From assembly GCF_018131105.1 (NCBI RefSeq), contig NZ_JAFCJI010000002.1:744001-808000 (forward strand): a DNA stretch of 64,000 nucleotides, written 5' to 3'. Numbering within the stretch: position 1 is the stretch's first letter; every line of letters begins with the position of its first letter. The notes under the pieces are model-generated. The model was not told the DNA's origin. It worked only from the letters and a program-made list of their open reading frames with translations, and did no database searches. Positions 1-9,005 of this stretch are shown here, piece after piece. The translations under genes and the position numbers were made by a program. The stretch is from Bradyrhizobium manausense. GTDB taxonomy: Bacteria; Pseudomonadota; Alphaproteobacteria; Rhizobiales; Xanthobacteraceae.

Positions 1-597
1 TTGCGGAATGGTCATCGGCTCGGTGGTCGAGCCCGGCAGCGCGCTGGCGATCACCATGACGAGATAGTCGATATCGGCTTGGCTCATCTGGTCGAACAGC
101 TTCTTGGCGCACGCCTGCTGCTCGGGCGAATATTCCTGACGTGCGGCCGGTCGCTCCAGAATGTGAAGCTCGAACGCCGCAAACCGGTCCTGATCGAAGC
201 GCAGGGCGCGTGCGCCGTTCGGCAATTCCCATTCGAGATCCGTGCGGCACCAGTCGACCACGGGCATGAAATTGTAGCAGATGATCTTGATGTCTGACGC
301 AGCGACCGCTTCCAGGCTCGCGATCCAGGCCTCGATCGACTTCGTCGCTTTGCCGCCAAGACGTTTGACGTCGTCGGGGATCGGAACCGATTCCACCACC
401 GACCAGGTCAATTGCGAGCGGCCGGGCTGGCCGTTCTCGATGAAATTCTTGCGCTCCTCGACCGCCTTGCGCGTCCAGGCCTCGCCGATCGGCACCTGAT
501 GCAGCGCCGAGACGATGTCGCTCGCGCCGGCCTGCCTGACGTCGTCCAGGGAAACCGGATCATTCGGTCCGTACCAGCGCCATCCCTCGAGCATCAT
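1..597 (-). CDS. uxuA: Mannonate dehydratase, N-terminal part (runs off the window)
   Basis: The reverse-strand frame is open from the ATG at 597 to the window edge (199 codons). It begins MMLEGWRWYGPNDPVSL and continues with a segment containing DIVSALHQVPIGEAW, which is characteristic of UxuA. UxuA dehydrates D-mannonate to 2-keto-3-deoxygluconate in cytoplasmic hexuronate catabolism. A GGAG box seven bases upstream supports the first of two adjacent ATGs. The C-terminal half lies outside the window. Immediately upstream on the same strand is a short tail resembling a sugar dehydrogenase, so the gene may once have been part of a longer hexuronate operon. Family assignment is confident; completeness cannot be judged. 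Confidence 0.9.
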   Translation of the reverse strand, partial: MMLEGWRWYGPNDPVSLDDVRQAGASDIVSALHQVPIGEAWTRKAVEERKNFIENGQPGRSQLTWSVVESVPIPDDVKRLGGKATKSIEAWIASLEAVAASDIKIICYNFMPVVDWCRTDLEWELPNGARALRFDQDRFAAFELHILERPAARQEYSPEQQACAKKLFDQMSQADIDYLVMVIASALPGSTTEPMTIPQ

Positions 598-610
598 GGG
601 TTATCTCCAA

Positions 611-673
611 TCAATTGGCGGTCAGCACGACCTTGACGCTCTGCGAGCGGTCGAGCGCCAGCCGGCCCCAATC
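611..673 (-). pseudogene. Possible C-terminal remnant of a zinc-type alcohol/sugar dehydrogenase
   Basis: Reading leftwards, codons 673-611 give DWGRLALDRSQSVKVVLTAN and a stop, ending two bases before the uxuA ribosome-binding site. The DRSxSVKV tail resembles the C-terminus of zinc-dependent sugar dehydrogenases, which often sit beside uxuA. An in-frame stop lies only seven codons further upstream and no body of such a gene is present, so this would be a truncated leftover. The fragment is short and the family call is an inference. Confidence 0.35.
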
Positions 674-848
674 AATTCCACCGCGATCATGAATTCAAGC
701 CCGGCAGCTTCTACAAGGAAGGTGCGCGGCGTGCGGTAGCGACACTCGTTTCGGCATGATTACAAACTGGGCAGCGATGCTGCACTGCGTTCAAAGTCGG
801 ACAGAAGTCGCGCTTGATTTTTGCCTGCCGTTGGCCCACCCGAGAGGC

Positions 849-1256
849 ATGGCAAAGGACAACGAGGTCATCGCCGCGAACGCGGCTTTCTACGCCGCCT
901 TCTCGACGGGCGATTTTGACGGCATGAAGCAGATGTGGGCGGATGACGATGCCATTTCCTGCATTCATCCCGGCTGGCCTGCGATCGTCGGCCATGCCAC
1001 CGTGATCGGCAGCTGGCGCGACATCCTGCAGAGCCCTGAGAGGCCGCAAATCGTCTGTGCCGAGCCGCAGGCGATCGTCGACGGCGACAGTGCCCGTGTG
1101 CTCTGCATCGAAATCGTCGATGGCACTGCGCTCGCCGCCGCCAACCATTTCCGCCGCGTCGGCGACGGCTGGAGGCTGGTGCATCACCAGTCGAGCCCGA
1201 TCGCACAGATCGTCGAGCAGGCAGAGGACGACCGAGCAAGCCACCGGGTACACTGA
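849..1256 (+). CDS. SnoaL-like / NTF2-fold protein
   Basis: A 135-residue protein beginning MAKDNEVIAANAAFYAAFSTGDF, the usual opening of SnoaL-like or DUF4440 proteins. They form a cone-shaped alpha+beta barrel used as an isomerase, hydrolase or ligand-binding scaffold. The motif MKQMWADDDAISCIHPGW and the later GWRLVHHQSSP (acidic and His residues lining the pocket) fit this family. I chose the ATG at 849 because family members start here; the open frame extends to 756 but the added residues look unrelated. The upstream GAGAGG is unusually close to the ATG. It converges on the HAD gene with a two-base gap. The substrate is unknown. Confidence 0.75.
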   Translation: MAKDNEVIAANAAFYAAFSTGDFDGMKQMWADDDAISCIHPGWPAIVGHATVIGSWRDILQSPERPQIVCAEPQAIVDGDSARVLCIEIVDGTALAAANHFRRVGDGWRLVHHQSSPIAQIVEQAEDDRASHRVH

Positions 1257-1258
1257 CC

Positions 1259-1969
1259 CTATCCGAGCTCCTCGAGATCATCCAGCACGCACCGGGCGTC
1301 CCGGAAATCATCATCGCGGAAATACATGCTGCGGGTGATGAGCACGGGAATGCCCGCCTGCGAGGCTGCAACCAGCCCATTCGCAGAATCCTCGATCGCG
1401 AGGCAATCCGAAGGCGACAGCTTCAGTCGCGCCAGAATCTCGAGATAGACGTCCGGCGCCGGCTTCTTGTGCCTGACATCGTCGCCGGCAACGATCGCAT
1501 CGAAGTCCGCGGCCCAGCGCGGCCCCAGTGCCTGCGACAGCAGCGCATCGATATTGCCGTGCGAGGTCGTCGTCGCAATCGCCAGCCGCTGGCCGCGCCC
1601 CTTTGCGGCCGCGAGCAGGTCCCGCACGCCGGGCCGCAAAGGGCAGCAGCCGGTCTCGACCAGCTCGGCGTAATGCGCCGTCTTGATGCGGTGAAGCTCG
1701 GCGATATCAGCGTCCGACAACGGCGGTGCAATCCACTGCCTGGCGTGGAAGGCGCGGATGCGCTCCTTGCCGCCGGTCACCCGCAGCAAATCCTTGTAGA
1801 TGGCGCGGTCCCAATGCCAGTCGAGCTCCCGACGGGCGAAGGCGTGGTTGAAGGCCCGCCGATGCAGCTCCTCGGTCTCGGCGAGGGTCCCGTCGACATC
1901 GAGGATCAGCGCCGCCGCGTTCCAGATCAGCTCTGCCGCATCCGCTGCAGCGATCGCTTCCGCCGGCAT
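1259..1969 (-). CDS. HAD-superfamily hydrolase, CbbY-like
   Basis: A 236-residue HAD subfamily IA phosphatase. Motif I is LILDVDGTLAETEELHRRAFN near residues 22-42 (nucleophile and acid/base Asp), followed by a helical cap. Motif II is IATTTSHGN, and the motif III/IV region is KKPAPDVYLE with AIEDSANGLVAA. The CbbY type acts on sugar phosphates (xylulose-1,5-bisphosphate in Calvin-cycle organisms; phosphoglycolate or beta-phosphoglucomutase relatives elsewhere). The start at 1969 is supported by a GGGAGG box eight bases upstream; a start at 1999 would add ten residues without a good site. It stands alone rather than in a cbb operon, so the exact substrate is not inferred. Confidence 0.85.
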   Translation of the reverse strand: MPAEAIAAADAAELIWNAAALILDVDGTLAETEELHRRAFNHAFARRELDWHWDRAIYKDLLRVTGGKERIRAFHARQWIAPPLSDADIAELHRIKTAHYAELVETGCCPLRPGVRDLLAAAKGRGQRLAIATTTSHGNIDALLSQALGPRWAADFDAIVAGDDVRHKKPAPDVYLEILARLKLSPSDCLAIEDSANGLVAASQAGIPVLITRSMYFRDDDFRDARCVLDDLEELG

Positions 1970-2117
1970 GATCCGCGCCTCCCTGTGACAGGCGACCATC
2001 GCCCGAGGCGGCCGGCGAGTAAAATCGCAATATCTTTTGCCGGACCCAAAAATCTCTTATGAGCGTGGGCGCGCCGCGCGCGCGCGACCGGGAACTCGGA
2101 CCCAGCACGGGAAACGC

Positions 2118-2975
2118 ATGCGACTCTTCATCCTCGGCCTCGGCTATAGCGCCCTGCATTTCGTCCGCAAGTTCGGCGGCAGCTTCTCGCATGTCGCCGG
2201 CACGGTGCGCGATCCCGCGACGCGGAACGACCTCGCCGGGATCGAGCTGCATGGCTTTTCCGGCAGCCGTCCGGCGGATGCCACGATCGACCGTATCCGC
2301 GAGTCCGATGTCCTCATCGTCTCCATCCCGCCCGGCCCCCTTGGCGATCCCGCGCTCGCCGCGCTCGGCGATGTGATGGCGGCGGGCCGCCGCAAGGTCG
2401 TTTATCTCTCCACCATCGGCGTCTACGGTGATCACGCCGGCGGATGGGTCGATGAGAGCACACCACCGCAATCTTCCCTCGATCGCGCGCGGATGCGGGT
2501 CGCCGCGGAACAAGCCTGGACGGAGACGGCGCACGGGGACGTCGCGATCCTGCGGCTTGCCGGCATCTACGGTCCCGGCCGCAACGCGCTGGTGACGCTG
2601 CGCAGCGGTAGGGCACGCCGCATCATCAAGCCCGGCCAGGTCTTCAACCGCATTCATGTCGACGACATCGCGAGCGCCATCATGGCAGCGATCAGCCATC
2701 AGGGCTGCGGCACCTGGAACGTCTGCGACGACGAGCCCACGCCGCCGCAGGACGTGATCACCTATGCCGCGCAGCTCATGGGCATTGCACCGCCCGCCGA
2801 CGAAGCGTTCTCGACGGCCGAGATGTCGCCGATGGCGCGCAGCTTCTATGCCAGCAGCGCCCGCGTCTCCAATGCAAGATTGAAGCGCGAGCTTGGCGTC
2901 GCGCTTGTCCATCCGACCTATCGGCATGGCCTTGATGCACTGTGGCGCGCCGAAGATGGGACTCACGCGGCTTGA
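2118..2975 (+). CDS. NAD(P)-dependent epimerase/dehydratase-like (extended SDR) protein
   Basis: A 285-residue protein opening MRLFILGLGYSALHFVRKF. GLGYSA is a Rossmann GxGYxA nucleotide-binding motif of YeeZ/YwnB-type extended SDR proteins. VVYLSTIGVYGDHAGGWVDE supplies the catalytic-region serine and the YG motif. RLAGIYGPGRNAL and FNRIHVDDIASAI are typical later SDR-epimerase motifs. The ATG at 2118 was chosen because the N-terminal beta strand starts there and GGGAAA lies just upstream; the frame extends to 2037. The substrate is unknown. A strong hairpin follows, shared with the convergent hydrolase gene. Confidence 0.85.
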   Translation: MRLFILGLGYSALHFVRKFGGSFSHVAGTVRDPATRNDLAGIELHGFSGSRPADATIDRIRESDVLIVSIPPGPLGDPALAALGDVMAAGRRKVVYLSTIGVYGDHAGGWVDESTPPQSSLDRARMRVAAEQAWTETAHGDVAILRLAGIYGPGRNALVTLRSGRARRIIKPGQVFNRIHVDDIASAIMAAISHQGCGTWNVCDDEPTPPQDVITYAAQLMGIAPPADEAFSTAEMSPMARSFYASSARVSNARLKRELGVALVHPTYRHGLDALWRAEDGTHAA

Positions 2976-2979
2976 CAGC

Positions 2980-3008
2980 GAGAGGGCGGCGGATCCGGCC
3001 GCCCTCTC
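2980..3008. terminator. Hairpin between convergent genes
   Basis: GAGAGGGCGGC at 2980-2990 pairs perfectly with GCCGCCCTCTC at 2998-3008 around a 7-base loop. It lies between the stops of two convergent genes (2975 and 3021). There is no U tract on either side, so it may act as a transcript-end stabiliser or weak bidirectional terminator. Confidence 0.6.
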
Positions 3009-3020
3009 CTACATCCAGTG

Positions 3021-3908
3021 TCAGCTCAACACACCGTATTTCTTGAACCAGGCTTGCGCCTGCTTCCAGGCGTCTTCTGCCGCGTCCTTGCGGTAGCTGC
3101 TGCGGTAGTCGGCATGGAAGCCGTGCGGCGCGTCGGGATAGATCTTGAACTCGGCCGTCTTCTTGTTCTGCGCGAGCGCCGCCTTGAACTGCTCGACCTG
3201 GGCGACGGGAATGCCGGTATCGGCGCCGCCATAGAGACCAAGCACCGGCGCCTTCATCTCGGGCGCGAGCTGGAGCGGGCTCTTCGGCCAGAGCGGATTG
3301 GGCGCATCGACCGGCGGACCATAGAAGGCGACCCCGGCCTTGAGCATGCCGCTGTGGGCGGCATACTCCCAGACCGTGCGGCCGCCGCGGCAGAAGCCGA
3401 TGATGCCGAGCTTGGCGGTGTCGCCGCCCTGCGATCCCGCCCAGGCCGCAGTCGCGTCGAGATCGGACAGCAGCTCGGCATCCGGCTTGGCGTTGACGAT
3501 CGTCAACAGGTCCTTGATGTCGGTGATCTTGGTGAGATCGCTGCCCTTGCGGAAGTAATAGTCGGGCGCAACCGCGAAGGCGCCGAGCTTGGCGAGGCGC
3601 CGCGTTACGTCCTTGATGTATTCGTGCAGGCCAAAGATCTCCATCGCGACGATGATCACAGGAGCCTTGGTGTTCCCGGCCGGTCGGGCGAAATAAGCCG
3701 GCATCTCCGCGGAACCGACCTTGATCTTGGCGTCGCCGGCCTGAAGACCGCTGGTGTCGGTCGTGATCACCTCGGCGCGGACGGGACCTGCCGCAAGCGT
3801 ATAGCCGGCGGCGACGGCCGCAGTGGCGCTCATGAATCCGCGACGCGAGACCGGGGCGACTTTCGTCAACCCGACCACGTCGGCCGTCATGGTGGTTTCG
3901 ATGCTCAT
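3021..3908 (-). CDS. Dienelactone hydrolase family protein, Tat-type leader
   Basis: A 295-residue alpha/beta hydrolase. The catalytic triad of dienelactone hydrolases is visible: Cys in GIIGFCRGGRTVWEYA (nucleophile elbow GxCxGG), Asp in YGGADTGIP, and His in YPDAPHGFHADYR. The N-terminus carries VSRRGFMSATAAVAAGYTLAAG, a twin-arginine leader ending near AEV, so the enzyme is predicted to be periplasmic. A GGAAGG box eight bases before the ATG at 3908 fixes the start; the open frame runs on to 3962. It probably hydrolyses an ester or lactone; a specific substrate cannot be read from context. It lies downstream of the MHS transporter gene on the same strand, after a gap of about 100 bases. 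Confidence 0.88.
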   Translation of the reverse strand: MSIETTMTADVVGLTKVAPVSRRGFMSATAAVAAGYTLAAGPVRAEVITTDTSGLQAGDAKIKVGSAEMPAYFARPAGNTKAPVIIVAMEIFGLHEYIKDVTRRLAKLGAFAVAPDYYFRKGSDLTKITDIKDLLTIVNAKPDAELLSDLDATAAWAGSQGGDTAKLGIIGFCRGGRTVWEYAAHSGMLKAGVAFYGPPVDAPNPLWPKSPLQLAPEMKAPVLGLYGGADTGIPVAQVEQFKAALAQNKKTAEFKIYPDAPHGFHADYRSSYRKDAAEDAWKQAQAWFKKYGVLS

Positions 3909-4008
3909 TGGTCGATCCTTCCTGATTCCTAACCTTGATCGTTCAGGCGGGGCATTCGCCAATAATTGCCGGCGAAACGCAAATCACCAGCCTGCGAGCT
4001 TTCGCCGG

Positions 4009-5325
4009 TCAGACGTTGCGGATCCTGCCCGGCGCGGTCTCCGGCAGCAGGCTCATTGCGACAAGTCCGACAATTCCGGCAAGCAGCAGGTACCAGGCCG
4101 GCGCCAGCGGATCGCCGGTGACATGCAGCAGCCAGGTTACGACGAGCTGCGCGGTACCGCCAAAGCTCGCGATCGCGACCGCGTAGACGGTGGCGAACAC
4201 GCCGCCGCGAATGCTTTGGGGCAGCGCCTCGGTGAAGGTCGCATAGAAGGCCGTGAACGGCAGTGAACCGATGACCGAGAGCACGCCGAAACCAACCAGC
4301 AGCGACAGCGTGCCGGGCGCATGAACGATCCACAGGAAGACCGGATAGGTCAGCAGCAGCGTGGCAAGCTGCGGCCAGATCATCACGGGCTTGCGGCCAA
4401 GACGATCGGCGAGCCAGCCGCCGACCAGCGCGCCAGCAAACTGAATGGCGTTGCTGACCAGCGAAACTCCGAAGGCGAGCGTCGACGAGACATGCAGCGT
4501 GTTCTGCGCATAGGTCGTCATGTATTGCGTGACGTAGGTCGAGATCGTGCCGCTTGCCAGAACCATCAGCGCCAGCACGATCAGGCCGGTGTGGCGGCGG
4601 GCCTGCGAGAGATGGCCCGTGCTTTCCGTCGCCGCGACGCCGGCTTCCGCCTGGGGGACCGTCTCCGGCAGGGTTCGGCGCATCCAGACGCCGAACGGCA
4701 GACAGACTGCGCCGATCAGAAAGGCAACCCGCCAGCCATAGAGATCCAGCATCTCCGGCGCCATCATCTTGCTGAGGATGACACCGACCAGCGCCCCGGC
4801 GGTGGCTGCAATCTCCTGGCTCGCCGGTTGCCATGCCACCACCAGCGCCCGGTGCTCGATCGGTGCGATCTCGATCAGATAGGCGGTGGTCGGCCCGACC
4901 TCGCCGCCGAGCGCAAAGCCCTGCACCATGCGGGCCGCGATCACGATGATCGGCGCAGCGAGCCCGATCGAATTGTAGGACGGCGTGAACGTGATGGTCA
5001 GGATCGCCGCCCCCATCAGCGCGAAGCTCACCAGCATGGCGGGCCGCCGGCCGATCCGGTCGGAATAGATGCCGAGGACCACGCCGCCGATCGGCCGCGT
5101 CACGAAGCCGGCGCCGAACGTCGCCAGCGACAGCATCAGGCTGCCGTACTCGCTTCCGGTCGGAAAGAAGGTGTGGCCGATCTGGATCGCGAAGAAGCTG
5201 TAGGTGATGAAATCATAGAACTCGAGCATGTTGCCGACGGTGGCGGCCAGTGCTGCGCGTTTGACGTTGAATGGTGCGGCTTGCACGTTTCCCGACAACA
5301 CTCTTGAGGTTCCCGATCCGATCAC
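4009..5325 (-). CDS. MFS transporter, metabolite:H+ symporter (MHS) type
   Basis: A 438-residue, roughly 12-helix permease. VGNMLEFYDFITYSFFA in helix 1 and FVTRPIGGVVLGIYSDRIGRRPAM (helix 2-3 loop, with the MFS signature D-R-x-G-R) are characteristic of MHS-family proton symporters for organic acids and related solutes. A second GWLADRLGRKPVM lies at the start of the C-terminal half. The start at 5325 is a GTG; the first in-frame ATG lies inside helix 1. It sits upstream of the dienelactone hydrolase in the same direction, which might indicate uptake of the hydrolase product. That link is only an inference. Confidence 0.87.
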   Translation of the reverse strand: MIGSGTSRVLSGNVQAAPFNVKRAALAATVGNMLEFYDFITYSFFAIQIGHTFFPTGSEYGSLMLSLATFGAGFVTRPIGGVVLGIYSDRIGRRPAMLVSFALMGAAILTITFTPSYNSIGLAAPIIVIAARMVQGFALGGEVGPTTAYLIEIAPIEHRALVVAWQPASQEIAATAGALVGVILSKMMAPEMLDLYGWRVAFLIGAVCLPFGVWMRRTLPETVPQAEAGVAATESTGHLSQARRHTGLIVLALMVLASGTISTYVTQYMTTYAQNTLHVSSTLAFGVSLVSNAIQFAGALVGGWLADRLGRKPVMIWPQLATLLLTYPVFLWIVHAPGTLSLLVGFGVLSVIGSLPFTAFYATFTEALPQSIRGGVFATVYAVAIASFGGTAQLVVTWLLHVTGDPLAPAWYLLLAGIVGLVAMSLLPETAPGRIRNV

Positions 5326-6070
5326 GTGCCCGATTTAACCGCGTCACCGCATTGCGTCGCAAGGGGCGACATCGCCATTCTCAAAACCGTGTTTCAACAT
5401 TCAGACACGCCTTCGCGTTCTCGCGGCGCGTTTCGCCCGAGCTTTGCTTGATCTCTTTACCCTCTTGTCCAGGAGGGCGCAGGGAAGGCCGGGTGCCGGC
5501 TGGCACCCGCGGTCCGCTGCGCGAGATGTAGCGCAGTGAAAGACCGCACAGCAGCATACAGGTGAAGCCCAACACACGGCCTTCCCTGCGCGATGGGTTG
5601 ACGGCTTATGCCGTGCTCTCCCGGGAGCCGAATTCCTTCTGGCCTCCCTCGCCTCGCGAATTGACGATGTGGTTGATCCGGTTGGACGCTCCACACCTCC
5701 GCGAAAGCTTGACCGTAGCGACGACGGCCGGGACCACACGGTTTTGCCGTACGCACGTTCGTTGGCGCCACAAGGGTTTTCCCGCGCTGTCGACGTTGCG
5801 GGAAAAATGTTGGCGAGACGAACTTCACAGCGCCGTTCGTCCGCACGCGGTCTCGGACTCACAGGGACTACCCGCCCTGCCCGCACCCCTCGTGCCGACG
5901 CTGCCGCGTCCACCGCAAGCCCGGCTCGCAATTCGTGACGACGTACGATCGCCCCTCGAGGATGAGCCGGGATGAGCGATACCTACGCCATTTCCGAATT
6001 TCGGTAAAGTGGAATATTTTTACGGAGACAGATTGACAGCCTTCGCGGTGTTTTGCCCGTCGGGCAGCCG
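5326..6070. repeat. Long intergenic repeat-like region without a credible gene
   Basis: About 745 bases between two leftward genes. The open frames here are Arg/Pro/Ser-rich and mutually overlapping on both strands, as expected of non-coding GC-rich DNA. The stretch from about 5402 to 6050 matches my memory of a dispersed intergenic element of Bradyrhizobiaceae that begins with CAGACACGCCTTCGCG. An internal control exists: positions 5402-5448 recur, with a few mismatches, at 34152-34198. The element is GC-rich until an AT-rich tail near 6000-6035. Function unknown; genome-wide copy number cannot be tested here. Confidence 0.6.
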
Positions 6071-7135
6071 TTACTCCGCGCCCGATCCGCCCTGCACGAT
6101 TTTTTCGTTGAGCTTCTGGTCGACGGTCTCGACCGTGCGGTCGATCTCGACATTGGGCGCGCCGAGCTGATGCGAGATCAGCTTCACGAGAAGGTCGACG
6201 CGCTCGATGAAGGGCGCGCCGCTCGCGACCGCGCGCGCGGCCGACGAGGGCTTCAGCAGGCTTTCCGCGGCCTTGGCGTATTTCGCGAACGGCACCTGGT
6301 CCTCGGGATCGGCGCCGAGACGGCGGGCGATGGTGTCGACATGGTCATAGATCGTCTGCGAGCGTGCGAGATCGCCGTGCACGGCATCGCGGATCGACTG
6401 CGGCTCGTTCGGCGTGATGCAGCGATAGTTGCCGGTGAGCAGCATCGACCATTTCGCCAGCGGGACGAATAGCGAGTCGAATACCTTCAGCTTCACCGGC
6501 ACGTCCTTGCCGTCGAGCGTCACAGCATCGATGTCGGCTTCGAGCTCGCGCAGCACCTTGTTGTGCTTCTCGTCGGCGAAGGCCGACGCCTTGAAGTTGG
6601 TGGGGAGGCCGACATGGAGCACGTTCGCCGCCTCCTCCGGCGGACGGAAGGCCTGCGGATCGGGCGAGCACAGCGTCACCAGTCCCGGCTCAAATCGCTC
6701 CCACACCTGCGCATTGGTGTAGGCTTCCTCGAGATCCATGTCGGCGAGTGTCGGGATGCGCTTGAGATAAGGCAGCGGTGGCATGTTCATGATCGAGAGG
6801 CACGGCAGCTTCGCCGCGGCGATCTTGACCATGAGCATGCGGACCGTGTGATTGGTATATTGCGGCTCCTGCATCGCCAGGCCGACCATGTCGTAGCGAG
6901 AGACGTCGACAGTCTGAGGCGTCACCGCGTCGAGCCTGCCCGGCAGGTTGCGCGAGAAGATGGCGCGATGCACCGCCTCGTCGCGCAGCTTGATGCGCAC
7001 CTCGGTCCCGTCGCGGTTGATCAGCTCCGCGGTCTTGGCGCGGCAGACCAGGGTCACGTTATGCCCGGCCATCAGGAGCTTGGTGCCCAGCAGGGAGCCA
7101 TAGGAAGCACCCAGAATCAGAACGTTGCGCGCCAT
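6071..7135 (-). CDS. Ketopantoate-reductase-like (ApbA/PanE) NAD(P)-binding protein
   Basis: A 354-residue protein starting MARNVLILGASYGSLLGTKL, a Rossmann GxxxGxxxG dinucleotide motif of the ApbA/PanE superfamily. HNVTLVCRAKTAELINRDG follows, where 2-ketopantoate reductases recognise the cofactor phosphate. The later LKVFDSLFVPLAKWSMLLTGNY helix corresponds to the domain-junction helix of the family. The C-terminal half is longer than in typical PanE (about 300 residues), so a different 2-oxo acid or opine-like substrate is possible. GAGGGG upstream supports the ATG at 7135. The gene is single, flanked by the long repeat and a 350-base spacer. Confidence 0.7.
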   Translation of the reverse strand: MARNVLILGASYGSLLGTKLLMAGHNVTLVCRAKTAELINRDGTEVRIKLRDEAVHRAIFSRNLPGRLDAVTPQTVDVSRYDMVGLAMQEPQYTNHTVRMLMVKIAAAKLPCLSIMNMPPLPYLKRIPTLADMDLEEAYTNAQVWERFEPGLVTLCSPDPQAFRPPEEAANVLHVGLPTNFKASAFADEKHNKVLRELEADIDAVTLDGKDVPVKLKVFDSLFVPLAKWSMLLTGNYRCITPNEPQSIRDAVHGDLARSQTIYDHVDTIARRLGADPEDQVPFAKYAKAAESLLKPSSAARAVASGAPFIERVDLLVKLISHQLGAPNVEIDRTVETVDQKLNEKIVQGGSGAE

Positions 7136-7493
7136 GTTCGTCCCCTCGATATCTTGTGTGATTTTTGAGCCCCGGCCGTCATCCGCGCGGGTGCATTGCA
7201 ACATCTAAGACAAACCGGTCGGAGATGGCAACTGGGATAATGCATACAAGGCCACCGGACATTCCGTCACACGGATAGCGGCCAGCGAACCGGTTCCTCG
7301 CAAAATTGCGGCTTAGCCGAAATACGCGGCGTCGTTGATCCCGACTTGATTCCAGCCCGCACTTCTACAGCTTTCAAATCCCGGCTGAAATTCCGCCGTG
7401 GGCAACGCAGTGTGTTCCCACGTGTTTCGCTCGACGCATCCCGATCCGATTGATAAGTCCCTTGCCGCGAATGACGGGGCTTGAGTCGGGGAC
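7136..7493. other. Intergenic spacer between divergent genes
   Basis: About 358 bases. It must contain the promoters for the divergent reductase-like and ATPase genes, but I see no clear consensus boxes, repeat or small gene in it. Confidence 0.5.
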
Positions 7494-9005
7494 ATGACGG
7501 TTGCGATCGAGATGGGGCTGACCACGGCGGGCGCCGGGGCGGCCATGGACCTCGAGGAACTCCTGGCGACCCGTCTTCTGGTGCAGGGCAATTCCGGCTC
7601 CGGCAAGTCGCATCTGCTGAGGCGCCTGCTCGAGCAGAGCGCGCCCTGGGTGCAGCAGGCCATCATCGACCCCGAAGGCGATTTCGTCACCCTGGCAGAG
7701 CGATTCGGCCATCTGGTGATCGACGCCGAGGATCACACCGAGCGCGGCCTGCAGGTCGCGGGCGAACGCGCCCGCCTGCATCGTGTCTCCACCGTGCTCA
7801 ATCTCGAAGGGCTGGACGCCGAGAATCAGATGCGGCGCGCGGCCGCCTTCCTCGGCGGCATGTTCGACGTCGAGCGCGACCATTGGTACCCGATGCTGGT
7901 GGTGGTCGACGAGGCGCAACTGTTCGCGCCGGCGGTCGCCGGCGAAGTCTCGGACGAGGCGCGAAAGCTGTCGCTCAGTGCCATGACCAATCTGATGTGC
8001 CGCGGCCGCAAGCGCGGCCTCGCCGGCATCATCGCGACGCAACGTCTGGCAAAGCTCGCCAAGAACGTCGCGGCCGAAGCCTCGAACTTCCTGATGGGCC
8101 GGACCTTCCTCGACATCGACATGGCCCGCGCCGCCGATCTGCTCGGCATGGAGCGGCGGCAGGCGGAAGCCTTTCGCGATCTCGAACGCGGACAATTCAT
8201 GGCGCTGGGACCCGCGCTGTCGCGCCGTCCGTTGCGGCTCAACATCGGCCCGACCGCGACCTCCCCGCGCAATTCGACGCCGCGGCTGATGCCGCTGCCG
8301 GAGGCAGCGACGGAAGATATGCGCGCAGTGATTCTGGCTGCACCGCCGCCGGATGCCAGCCGGCCGCAGCGGCGGCCTGCACCTGATCTGCTCGAGCAAC
8401 TCCGCGCGGCCAAGGCGGCAGCGCCCGAGATCAGCCCTGAAGTGGTCGAGGTTCCGGTCAGTGCCGAGGAGCTTGCCGAGCGGCGCGAGCGTGTCGACCG
8501 TACCTTGCGCGCCGTGCTGGCCGCGCCTGATGCCGGCTTCCGCGCCATCGGCGTGCTCTACCAGGAGTTCGTGGTCCGCTGCCGCATCGAAGGTCTCGGC
8601 GCGTCCGTGCCCGACCTCGGCGAATTCCGTCGCATGCTGACGCATGCGCGCGCAGGTCTCGGCACTGATATCGCCGAAGACGATGCCTGGCAGGAGGTGA
8701 CGCTGCGCGCCTCGATCCTGCCCGACGACATGCAGGGCGTGTTCATGATGATCGCGCGCGCCGCGAAAGAAGGCTGGCCCTGTCCTGGCGATGCCGCGAT
8801 CGCGCGCGCCTATGGCTCGCATTCGCTGCGCCGCGCCCAGCGTCTCCTCGGCTACATGGAGGAGCAGGGCCTGATCGTGGTCCAGGTCGACGGCGGCGGA
8901 CGCAGGTTCGTGACGCTGGTGGAATTGGCTTGGGCGACCGCGCCGGGCGACCCCAATGGGGATGATCAGCCGGCGGAGCCGATGCAGAACGCGGCGTCGG
9001 CCTAG
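7494..9005 (+). CDS. HerA/DUF87-like ATP-binding protein
   Basis: A 503-residue cytoplasmic ATPase. Walker A is GNSGSGKSH near residues 32-40, Walker B is LVVVDEAQLF near 134-143, and IIATQRLAKLAKN is the sensor-like Q-containing segment of HerA/VirB4-type P-loop ATPases. MCRGRKRGLAGII is the neighbouring conserved stretch of DUF87 proteins. The C-terminal third (after about residue 270) is Pro/Ala-rich, then helical with a winged-helix-like end. Homologues are hexameric DNA translocases, but no nuclease partner (NurA-like) is beside it. The ATG at 7545 is an alternative start closer to the P-loop. It overlaps the convergent receptor gene by four bases. Confidence 0.75.
   Translation: MTVAIEMGLTTAGAGAAMDLEELLATRLLVQGNSGSGKSHLLRRLLEQSAPWVQQAIIDPEGDFVTLAERFGHLVIDAEDHTERGLQVAGERARLHRVSTVLNLEGLDAENQMRRAAAFLGGMFDVERDHWYPMLVVVDEAQLFAPAVAGEVSDEARKLSLSAMTNLMCRGRKRGLAGIIATQRLAKLAKNVAAEASNFLMGRTFLDIDMARAADLLGMERRQAEAFRDLERGQFMALGPALSRRPLRLNIGPTATSPRNSTPRLMPLPEAATEDMRAVILAAPPPDASRPQRRPAPDLLEQLRAAKAAAPEISPEVVEVPVSAEELAERRERVDRTLRAVLAAPDAGFRAIGVLYQEFVVRCRIEGLGASVPDLGEFRRMLTHARAGLGTDIAEDDAWQEVTLRASILPDDMQGVFMMIARAAKEGWPCPGDAAIARAYGSHSLRRAQRLLGYMEEQGLIVVQVDGGGRRFVTLVELAWATAPGDPNGDDQPAEPMQNAASA

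Noticed and set aside
5401..5975. Several open frames on both strands of the long repeat
   Set aside because: Overlapping, Arg/Ser/Pro-rich, without ribosome-binding sites; better explained as a non-coding repeat.
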